DNA from: Chitinibacter bivalviorum
Lineage (GTDB): Bacteria; Pseudomonadota; Gammaproteobacteria; Burkholderiales; Chitinibacteraceae
Length of the DNA: 64,000 nt
Assembly (NCBI RefSeq): GCF_013403565.1
Contig: NZ_CP058627.1
Coordinates: 930,001 to 994,000 of the forward strand
Direction of reading: 5' to 3'
Every line of letters starts with the position of its first letter. The stretch's first letter is position 1. Position numbers and translations under genes: made by a program. Below the pieces are notes generated by a model that did no database searches, was not told the origin of the DNA, and saw only the letters and a program-made list of their open reading frames with translations. Below are positions 57,187-64,000 of this stretch, piece after piece.

Positions 57187-58263
57187 TCACAACATCGCTT
57201 TGATGACGATGAATTTGGTGTTTTGCGCTATGCATTCCACTCGTTTGAACCATTTTTTCAAATCGCGCTGATATTCCAAATGCCGATTAGCGACGATCCA
57301 AAGCTCACTCGTACTAGTCATGCATTGTTTGGCTTGCGCAAACATGCTGAGCGCAATGTCAGTCATAACGGTGGTTTGCTGATGAAATGGAGGGTTGATC
57401 AGAATAAGATCAAATTGCTCGGCGATATCGGCTAATCCGTCATGATGGGTGATGCTGACTTTCTGATTGGGGAAATTGGCTTGAAAGCTTAGTTTCGCCG
57501 ATTGAATGGCGGCCAAAGATTCGTCATACAGGAAAAGCTCAGAATCTGGATGCATGTTGCAATACGCTAAGGACAGCAGACCATTACCGCAGCCAACATC
57601 TGCAACGCGTTTGGCCTTGGGTAATAGCGTGAAATTTTCGATAAAAAAACGCGAGCCGATATCGATTTTTTGCTCGGCAAACACGCCCGCGCAATTGATT
57701 AGCTTTAGATTAAGTTCGGGAACAGGTACTTCGATTGGGCTTTGAGCAAAAATCTGCGGCGATAAAACTACCTGATAAAGCCGTGCTTTTCGCTGTGTTG
57801 GCAAGTACTCTACAGCGCCGCACATGGCTTTCAGTACATCCAAATGCCCATTGCTGACATGCTTTTGCATGCCCGAGAAGAAAAGTTTGAGCGGACGCTT
57901 GAGACTACCCGCTAATAGTTGTAACTGAGCCTGCAGCAATGAAATAGACTTGGGTAGCTTGACTAAGGCATATGTAATATCTTGCCCCTTGTACATGATT
58001 GGAGCCGCTTCATTCTCTATATTGAGCTCGATCGCTTTTAGTGAGCACCATGAATCATTGAGGTGGTATATACCGGCTGCTGCATGGTGTTTTGCTGCCA
58101 AATGCAAGGCGCCAAACCCGTCATTCACCAATAGCACAGGCTCGTTTGGCAAAATCATCTGTGCAAGATATTCGTCCGCAGCATCCCATGCACGCAGCTC
58201 TTTGGCGTGCTTACTGGGATAGCGATTTAATTTGTGTGCCGCAAAGTCAATTGAATCTGGCAT
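57187..58263 (-). CDS. rlmG: 23S rRNA (guanine-1835-N2) methyltransferase RlmG
   Basis: 358 residues in two methyltransferase-like halves. The C-terminal catalytic half has ADVGCGNGLLSLAY (SAM) and LINPPFHQQT (NPPF, N2-G methylation). The N-terminal half is the degenerate domain seen in RlmG and RsmC. Starts, order and SLLQAQLQLLAG and VANRHLEYQRDLKKWF segments match E. coli RlmG better than RsmC. It modifies G1835 of 23S rRNA. Confidence 0.9.
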   Translation of the reverse strand: MPDSIDFAAHKLNRYPSKHAKELRAWDAADEYLAQMILPNEPVLLVNDGFGALHLAAKHHAAAGIYHLNDSWCSLKAIELNIENEAAPIMYKGQDITYALVKLPKSISLLQAQLQLLAGSLKRPLKLFFSGMQKHVSNGHLDVLKAMCGAVEYLPTQRKARLYQVVLSPQIFAQSPIEVPVPELNLKLINCAGVFAEQKIDIGSRFFIENFTLLPKAKRVADVGCGNGLLSLAYCNMHPDSELFLYDESLAAIQSAKLSFQANFPNQKVSITHHDGLADIAEQFDLILINPPFHQQTTVMTDIALSMFAQAKQCMTSTSELWIVANRHLEYQRDLKKWFKRVECIAQNTKFIVIKAML

Positions 58264-58435
58264 TGTTTAGATAGCGCAGTGCTTATGGTGTGAGTGAATC
58301 GACAGATTTTAACAGTACGGCGGGTGTAGCTAAGGACTAAATTGCCGACCTTGCTAAATTTATTCAAGAGCGTGATTTATCTAGCTGCATTGCGGTCTGC
58401 AAGACAAAAAGGAGGCGGGGTTTGGGATGTATCAA

Positions 58436-58476
58436 GTGACCGATGCACGAAAAAAAGTGTAAAATGTGATTGTCAC
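58436..58476 (+). promoter_or_regulatory. Promoter and operator-like palindrome of the 58493 gene
   Basis: GTGACC (58436-58441) and TAAAAT (58460-58465) form a weak promoter with an 18-bp spacer. GTGATTGTCAC (58466-58476) covers the likely start site, a position where a bound repressor would block RNA polymerase. The ATG at 58493 has no ribosome site. Confidence 0.4.
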
Positions 58477-58492
58477 AAAAACCGCATCAGCT

Positions 58493-58783
58493 ATGGCCAA
58501 GCATCCTCAAGACTTTCTCACCCTACCTTTAATCCCTGAACCCAAAAAGCGCGGACGGCCCATCTCAGGGAAAGCACTCACCGCCGCACAACGCAAAGCG
58601 AATGAACGCAAGCGCAAAGGCTTAAATGGCATAGTTAGCTTTGAATTTAGTCAGGCAGAATTAGCTCGCCTCATCGTGGCTTTAAACGAATGCGCCCCTG
58701 AATTTCATGACAAAGAACTACTTGATAAACTAAAGACGAAACTAAAGCAAAGCTCGAAAGAGGGCGTTACTGTCATTAGATGA
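58493..58783 (+). CDS. Small basic RGRP-motif protein, function unknown
   Basis: 96 residues. After MAKHPQDFLTLPLIPEP comes the basic motif KKRGRPISGKALTAAQRKA, then a helical C-terminus (FSQAELARLIVALNECAPEFHDKELLDKLKTKLKQS). It is related to the 56996 gene by this motif only; the rest differs. No known family name. The basic RGRP tail suggests DNA or RNA binding. An autoregulatory palindrome is at its promoter. Confidence 0.5.
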   Translation: MAKHPQDFLTLPLIPEPKKRGRPISGKALTAAQRKANERKRKGLNGIVSFEFSQAELARLIVALNECAPEFHDKELLDKLKTKLKQSSKEGVTVIR

Positions 58784-59090
58784 CAGTGCTCGAGAGCTGG
58801 GGGCCAGAAGTCAAAGCTCGACTTGATTTGCTAGATTTCACCCCTTTTTTGTTAGCGCATCAATGAGTCTGACGTAACTCACATTCTGCGGCTGCTGACA
58901 TGGATGTCAGACTCACTTAAATTATTCTTTTGTTGCACTCATTTACTGCCTATATTTCATAACAACCGCGCCAAATAATTTTGGTACAAGACATTGAAAG
59001 CAAGACGAATAGTGCTTGCATATGTTGATTGCTGCGACGTTGTTGATGACTTCCAATCAGCTGGTCGCAGGGCATGCGACGAGAGCAAAG
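58784..59090. other. 307-bp region between the small basic gene and the hybrid kinase
   Basis: No credible gene. It contains the inverted repeats at 58864-58915 and otherwise nothing recognisable. Confidence 0.5.
58864..58915. repeat. Nested inverted repeats upstream of the hybrid kinase
   Basis: TGAGTCTGAC (58864-58873) and GTCAGACTCA (58906-58915) are perfect 10-bp inverted arms. The right arm overlaps a second palindrome, CTGACATGGATGTCAG (58895-58910). No terminator T-run. It could be a regulatory site for the kinase gene 175 bp downstream. Confidence 0.45.
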
Positions 59091-59444
59091 ATGACTGCTA
59101 CATTGGAAACCATATTAAATCGAGCGGCCAAGTCTGGGGTTGGAATTCAAGCCTCTTTATTTGCTATTTTAATACTGATAGTTCCAATACTCGCTATTGC
59201 TATATTTGCAATTTATCAGCCACAGATTGAAAAAAATGCATTTGTAAATTTGACGGAAATAGCTCGACTAAAATCCTCCCAGATTGAAACTTGGCTTGGT
59301 AGAATACAAGCAGATGGTGCTCTATTAAGTAGTGACCCTAAAATAGTCTCCCAAATTAACGCTATTTTTTCAGGCAAAGAGAGCGCAAATAAGCCTGGCT
59401 ATGCTCAAGTATTATTTGAGCGAATGCGTTCGACATATGGTTAA
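59091..59444 (+). pseudogene. N-terminal fragment of a hybrid histidine kinase (membrane helix and first half of sensor domain)
   Basis: 117 codons from the ATG at 59091 to a TAA at 59442-59444. It encodes a membrane helix (about 26-46) and the beginning of a Cache-type periplasmic domain (FVNLTEIARLKSSQIETWLG...). The same frame continues without further stop to 63698, so the two parts were one gene interrupted by a single stop codon (TAA in place of a probable Tyr codon after STYG). Real nonsense mutation, readthrough, or sequencing error cannot be told apart from the window. Confidence 0.8.
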
Positions 59445-59516
59445 CATGGCATTTGCCTAATCACCCCCGAAGCTAAACAACTACAATCGAGTGGTGATTG
59501 CTCGTTAGATGATGCA

Positions 59517-62500
59517 GTGCTTCACAATGCATTGCAAACCACTAAATTTAGCAATAAAAACAATTACAATTTCTACCTATACCGAGACAAGACAAACGAC
59601 ATACATATAGACTGGTTGCTACCATTAGGTTTTCCCACTCTCAAAAAAAATGAAGTCCAATATACAGAAAACAAAAAGGCACCGCCATTAGCCATCGTAA
59701 TTCTTCGTATGAATATTTCAGAGTTGCTTTACCCGCAGATTAGTAAATGGCCTAACTCAAGTAAATCAGGGGAGCTGATTTTAGTTAGACGACAGGGCGA
59801 TAAAGTTGAATTTATTAATGATGTTCGTGATAGCAAACATTCAGCCCTCAGCTTCAAGCTCCCATTAAATCCCACGTCACCTGCAGCTGCAGCGGTATTG
59901 TCTTCAAGTACTGGAACTCTTTTAGGTAAAGATTATCGCGGCATCCAAGTGCTTGCCGCATTTAGCCCTGTTGCAAATACTGACTGGCATGTCGTAGTAC
60001 AAGAAGATCAAGCGGAAGTAATGGAGTCTTTATTTCAATTAATTTTATGGGTTGTAGCAGTAACGTTGCTGGCAGTGATTTTTTTTGGATTGATTTTATG
60101 GGCATATTGGAAGCAGCGTACTCAGTTGCTTCATGCGAATGAGATCGCTAGGCAAGCCATAATCGAAAAGAAACTCATTCAGTCTTCTGAGCGCTTTTTT
60201 TCAAGTTTTGAACTTAATCCAATTGCGGGGATTATTGCGAAAGCCGAGAGCGGACGCCTTGTTATGGCCAATGTGAATTTTACTCGCGACTTCGGTTGGG
60301 AGAAAGAGGATTTGATTGGCAAAATAACCCTTGAAATCGGTTTTTGGCATAACGCTGAGCGTAGGGGGGAATATGTAGACAGCCTTTTAAGCAAAGAACG
60401 GTTAATCGACTTCAAAACTCAGATCAAGAAAAAAGATGGATCAATTAGCCAGGTTCGGATTTCTTCAGGCCTAATCGAACTAGATGGGGAGCAATGCATC
60501 CTCACGTTTGTTACTGACATTACGCAAAGTGAAATTGCAGCCGCTAAAATTATCGCGGCAGAAGCGTTTGGTCGGGACGTGCTCGATTCGAGTAGTGCTC
60601 ACATAGCTGTGGTGAATAATGATGGGATCATCATCGCAGCAAATCGTCGTTGGCAAACTTTTTCAGAAGAGAACTCATCTATTCTTGATGAGCCCGCACC
60701 GGCAACAGGAATCGGCACCAACTACCTTGAAATTTGTGAGGGTGCAACAGGCAATGAATCGTCTGATGCACACACTGCGAAGCAAGGTATTGAAGGGGTA
60801 CTCACAAAACACCTCCCATATTTTGAAATGGAATATCCGTGCCATTCCCCCACTGAGCAGCGTTGGTTTTCCATGTACGTTTCCCCACTGCATCGGGAGG
60901 AAGGTGGGGCGGTCATTTCGCATATCAACATCACTACGCGAAAATTGGCAGAATTACAATTGAGCAAGGTTTCGCTTGCCGTGGAACAAAGCACATCCAC
61001 GGTGGTAATAACCGACATTCATGCAAATATAGAATATGTTAATGATGCGTTTGTACTCGCAACAGGCTATCGACGTGAGGAAGTGATTGGGCAAAATCCA
61101 CGCATCTTGAAGTCTGGCGATACCCCTGCCGAGACATACACTCAGATGTGGTCTGAATTGGCGCAAGGTCACCCGTGGTCTGGGGAGTTCCATAACAAAA
61201 GAAAAGATGGTGTTATTTCGATAGAGTCAGCTCACATCACTCCGCTGCGAAACAGTCACGGAGAAGTAACTCACTACGTTGCGGTCAAAGAAGACATCAC
61301 AGAAAAACGTCAAATGGCCGAAGAGCTTGATCGGTATAGGTGCGAACTTGAATTGCTAGTCAAGCAAAGAACGCACCAGCTTAATGAGGCATTGGAATCC
61401 CTACATTATAGCGAAGAGAGACTCGGGTTTGCGCTTGCAGCGACCAATGATGGACTCTGGGATTGGGATGTCCCGAGTGGCAAGGTCGTTTGTAATGAAG
61501 CTTACTACACTATGTTGGGCTATACCCATGAAGAATTGGGAGATGACGTTACTAATGTATGGATTAATTTACTTCCAGAGAATTCACGTAATGAAACAGT
61601 GAAACAGGTCATGCTATTGCTTGAGCAACAGGAAGGTTATGCAATTGAGTTTCAGATGAAAAATAAACTCGGAGAAACCAAATGGATTTTAAGCCGTGCA
61701 AAACTAACCAAACGAGATTCATTTGGAAAGCCTGAGAGGGTCGTCGGAACGCATACAGATTTGACTGAGCATAAACAATTAGAGTTAGCGCTGAGAAATG
61801 CCAAAGACGCCGCTGATGCGGCAAACATGTCAAAGAGTGCTTTTTTGGCCAATATGAGTCATGAAATCCGCACACCAATGAATGCAATTTTGGGAATGAC
61901 ATATTTATTGCATCGCGATGAACGCAACCCAACACAATTAGAACGACTCAAGCGTATAGAGGAGGCAACACAACATTTGCTCTCATTGATTAATGACATT
62001 CTCGATCTATCTAAAATAGAAGCCAATCACTTGCAGCTTGAATGCATCGACTTCCATCTTGGGATGTTGTTTGATCATGTCACATCAATGATGAGTGAAG
62101 CCGCCCGAAAAAAGGGGTTGATTTTCCGTTCCACACTGGGCAACACCCCCCTTTGGTTACATGGTGATCCAACTCGACTTCGTCAGTCTTTGATTAATTA
62201 TCTAAGCAATGCGATTAAATTCACGCCAAGTGGTCAAATTGAGCTACGGGTTGGGGTTGTAAGTGAAACAGAATCGGGCCTCTTGTTGCGCTTTGAAGTG
62301 GAAGACAGTGGAGAAGGGATTTCCGAGGAGCAGCAAGCAAAGCTTTTTCACGCATTCGAACAGGCAGATGTTTCCACCACCCGAAAATATGGGGGCACTG
62401 GGCTTGGTTTAGCAATAACACGACGTTTAGCTAGGCTAATGGGCGGCGATGCAGGGGTATTTAGCGTGCAAGGGAAGGGCTCAACCTTCTGGTTTACTGC

Positions 62501-63698
62501 TTTATTGGCTCGAGCTCAAGAGGGGGCAAGTGACGGTAACAAGCAGGCAAACCCTTTTGCAACTATTGTTGGAGAAACAAGCCTCAATCAATTTTCGGGG
62601 ACTCGTATTTTGTTGGCCGATGATGTGGACGTCAATCGAGAGTTAGTTATTTCGCTTCTTGAAGGGACTGGCTTAGTCATCGATACAGCAAAAGATGGGA
62701 AAGATGCGGTAAACAAAGCATCTAGTCACTCCTATGCCATTGTCTTGATGGACATGCAAATGCCGGAGATGGATGGCTTAGAAGCAACGCGGATTATTTT
62801 GAAACAATTGCAGCCAACAAAACCCATCATTATTGCAATGACGGCAAATGCCTTTGGCGAAGATCGCCGGGCGTGTGAGGAAGCTGGAATGGTTGATTTT
62901 TTGTCAAAACCCATTGAACCAGAGCAGTTATTCCAAACCCTGGCATTTTGGCTAGCCAAAATCACGCCTCAACATGCATTACTCAGAGGATTTGAAGAAA
63001 CTAAATCACCCTTGCTGGCCGCCTCTTCAAACGCCGCAACTTTCAATGCGAGTGAAGTGACGACTAGTCCTGTAGTTGATGAGTTTTCTGGACTCGATCT
63101 AAATCAGGGCATAGCGCTCTGGGATGGAAAGGTGGCGTCCTATCAGAAATTTCTCGTCAAATTTGCTCATTCATATTCAGATGCGGCACAAAAACTAAGT
63201 CAAGCCTTGTCGCAGAACGACCTTCAAAGCATTAATGCCTTGGCGCACAAACTAAAAGGTGCTGCTGCGACCCTTGCCTTGACGGATGTTACACGGCTTG
63301 CAAGTGAAATCGAGCTTTTGACAAAAAGAGTTACGGTAGCTGACGAGCCATCAGAAATAACTCAGTTGTTGTTGAAGCTGGATGGCGCGCTAATAACAGC
63401 GATCGATTCGATAACTCGATATGCGCATTCAGACAATCAAGTCAAATCTAGCAACCCCACAATTGCACTAGAGCCAGAGCAGAGAGCCATAGTTTCGTCC
63501 ATGCTCATTGCCTTATTGAAGGCGCTGGATACTGATAATCCAGATGAGGCAGAAACTGAGTTGGCCAAAATGGAGCAATATATTTCACCAGATCGACTAT
63601 TGAATGTGCAAACTGCATTAGAGGATTTTGATTTTAGAGCAGCCGAAAATGCCACACGGCAACTGGCCATGGCGCTCAGCCTCACATTGGAGAGCTAG
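59517..63698 (+). CDS. Hybrid histidine kinase, main part (rest of Cache, four PAS, HK, REC, HPt)
   Basis: 1,393 residues from a GTG at 59517 after the stop. Order: rest of the Cache sensor (1-170), membrane helix (about 171-197), PAS repeats (about 215-340, 350-480, 485-605, 640-760), HisKA with His in [12 protein letters not shown] (about 781), HATPase with [18 protein letters not shown], receiver with Asp in [12 protein letters not shown] (about 1076), and HPt with His in [12 protein letters not shown] (about 1242). As a phosphorelay it could pass phosphate to the regulator that begins 6 bp downstream. With the first helix cut off by the stop, the downstream product would have no exported sensor, so this locus may be inactive. 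If the stop is an error, the intact protein is about 1,535 residues. Confidence 0.85.
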   Translation: MLHNALQTTKFSNKNNYNFYLYRDKTNDIHIDWLLPLGFPTLKKNEVQYTENKKAPPLAIVILRMNISELLYPQISKWPNSSKSGELILVRRQGDKVEFINDVRDSKHSALSFKLPLNPTSPAAAAVLSSSTGTLLGKDYRGIQVLAAFSPVANTDWHVVVQEDQAEVMESLFQLILWVVAVTLLAVIFFGLILWAYWKQRTQLLHANEIARQAIIEKKLIQSSERFFSSFELNPIAGIIAKAESGRLVMANVNFTRDFGWEKEDLIGKITLEIGFWHNAERRGEYVDSLLSKERLIDFKTQIKKKDGSISQVRISSGLIELDGEQCILTFVTDITQSEIAAAKIIAAEAFGRDVLDSSSAHIAVVNNDGIIIAANRRWQTFSEENSSILDEPAPATGIGTNYLEICEGATGNESSDAHTAKQGIEGVLTKHLPYFEMEYPCHSPTEQRWFSMYVSPLHREEGGAVISHINITTRKLAELQLSKVSLAVEQSTSTVVITDIHANIEYVNDAFVLATGYRREEVIGQNPRILKSGDTPAETYTQMWSELAQGHPWSGEFHNKRKDGVISIESAHITPLRNSHGEVTHYVAVKEDITEKRQMAEELDRYRCELELLVKQRTHQLNEALESLHYSEERLGFALAATNDGLWDWDVPSGKVVCNEAYYTMLGYTHEELGDDVTNVWINLLPENSRNETVKQVMLLLEQQEGYAIEFQMKNKLGETKWILSRAKLTKRDSFGKPERVVGTHTDLTEHKQLELALRNAKDAADAANMSKSAFLANMSHEIRTPMNAILGMTYLLHRDERNPTQLERLKRIEEATQHLLSLINDILDLSKIEANHLQLECIDFHLGMLFDHVTSMMSEAARKKGLIFRSTLGNTPLWLHGDPTRLRQSLINYLSNAIKFTPSGQIELRVGVVSETESGLLLRFEVEDSGEGISEEQQAKLFHAFEQADVSTTRKYGGTGLGLAITRRLARLMGGDAGVFSVQGKGSTFWFTALLARAQEGASDGNKQANPFATIVGETSLNQFSGTRILLADDVDVNRELVISLLEGTGLVIDTAKDGKDAVNKASSHSYAIVLMDMQMPEMDGLEATRIILKQLQPTKPIIIAMTANAFGEDRRACEEAGMVDFLSKPIEPEQLFQTLAFWLAKITPQHALLRGFEETKSPLLAASSNAATFNASEVTTSPVVDEFSGLDLNQGIALWDGKVASYQKFLVKFAHSYSDAAQKLSQALSQNDLQSINALAHKLKGAAATLALTDVTRLASEIELLTKRVTVADEPSEITQLLLKLDGALITAIDSITRYAHSDNQVKSSNPTIALEPEQRAIVSSMLIALLKALDTDNPDEAETELAKMEQYISPDRLLNVQTALEDFDFRAAENATRQLAMALSLTLES

Positions 63699-63703
63699 TT
63701 GCA

Positions 63704-64000
63704 ATGACAACCCAGATATTAATAGTTGATGATGAACCCGCAAACTTAGCAACATTGCGCCAGATACTGTCACCCGAGTATGCACTCGTCTTTGCGCGCA
63801 GCGGTCATGATGCTTTGCATATGGCAACTAAGCACCGCCCCGACTTGATATTGCTTGATATTCAAATGCCTGACATGAGTGGCTATGAAGTTTGTCGTGA
63901 ACTCAAGAAAGATGTGAATACGAATGGAATACCTGTAATTTTTATCACTAGCCTATCTGAGGTGGGAGATGAAGCTGCGGGGTTTGAAGTTGGAGCGGTC
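63704..64000 (+). CDS. Response regulator, N-terminal receiver only (runs off the window end)
   Basis: 99 codons from the ATG at 63704, with GGAGAG upstream; no stop before 64000. Receiver features: ILIVDDEPANLATL, phospho-Asp in LILLDIQMPDMSGYE, and the Thr site VIFITSLSE. The output domain lies outside the window; PANLATL-type receivers are often joined to HD-GYP or GGDEF outputs. Directly after the hybrid kinase, so it is its likely partner. Confidence 0.85.
   Translation, partial: MTTQILIVDDEPANLATLRQILSPEYALVFARSGHDALHMATKHRPDLILLDIQMPDMSGYEVCRELKKDVNTNGIPVIFITSLSEVGDEAAGFEVGAV

Noticed and set aside
58427..58462. Eleven-codon open frame starting MYQVTDAR with AGGAGG upstream
   Set aside because: Spacing to the ribosome site is too long and it ends inside the -10 box of the next gene; no support as a gene.
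58465..58477. CRP site (TGTGA...TCACA)
   Set aside because: The half-sites are separated by 3 bp, not 6, so it does not fit CRP and is better read as an 11-bp GTGA-TTG-TCAC palindrome.
54991..58783. Prophage or plasmid remnant (LexA-like gene, RGRP proteins)
   Set aside because: The genes are interleaved with core genes (queF, dusC, rlmG) and there is no integrase, attachment site or phage gene.

Overview
The window looks like a chromosomal segment of a betaproteobacterium of the order Neisseriales, most likely a chitin-degrading Chitinibacteraceae-type genus (Chitinibacter, Deefgea, Iodobacter or similar). This is inferred from protein similarity I recognise (class I fumarase, AcnB, the surE-pcm-nlpD-rpoS order, a cytosolic GH9/ROK pair of the chito-oligosaccharide type) and from a mid-range base composition; no rRNA or other taxonomic marker is present. 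No tRNA, rRNA, CRISPR array, insertion sequence or prophage was found.

Layout. 1-1.7 kb: a minus-strand bufferin operon (two BufA precursors, BufB, start of BufC), a copper-linked peptide-modification system. 1.8-5 kb: serB, a FUSC-type membrane protein, a YecA/SEC-C protein and a GNAT acetyltransferase on the minus strand. 5.1-8.2 kb: an L,D-transpeptidase and a diguanylate cyclase. 8.2-13.5 kb: the ribF-ileS-lspA-ispH operon with overlapping stops and starts. 13.6-19.7 kb: an orphan flgA, rmuC, acnB and a periplasmic alpha-carbonic anhydrase. 19.8-24.8 kb: a plus-strand run of a possible PilZ protein, ung, a ROK sugar kinase, a cytosolic GH9 hydrolase and hldD. 24.8-31.6 kb: c-di-GMP proteins (an EAL protein and a REC-REC-GGDEF protein), an M61 peptidase, hslR, an Smr protein and a VanZ-like protein.

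32-37 kb is an anaerobic pyruvate module: pflB, a 61-residue glycyl-radical spare-part gene and pflA, then convergent pgk. 37-42 kb: hemH, a TctD/TctE-like two-component system and trhP. Between trhP and a polysaccharide deacetylase lies a perfect FNR/Anr palindrome. 42.8-51.2 kb: Nudix hydrolase, fumarase, a Rieske oxygenase, a DMT transporter, then surE-pcm-nlpD-rpoS. 51.3-56.7 kb: dapD, dapC, msrA, queF, a LexA-like repressor preceded by two GAAC-N4-GTTC operators, and dusC. 56.7-64 kb: rlmG flanked by two small basic RGRP-tail proteins with related palindromes nearby, then a very large hybrid histidine kinase whose sensor domain is split by an in-frame stop, and the start of a response regulator cut by the window end.

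The most notable items are the mini-GrcA that duplicates the 3' end of pflB, the CxxC-bearing insertion in PflB next to that duplicated domain, a recurrent intergenic inverted-repeat element with (A/G)GGTAT...ATACC(C/T) ends, the FNR palindrome beside the oxygen-independent tRNA hydroxylase gene trhP (with an intrinsic terminator in the trhP leader), the paired GAAC-N4-GTTC operators of the LexA-like gene, and the nonsense codon in the hybrid kinase. All start choices, motifs and hairpins were read by eye; no alignment or database search was run.
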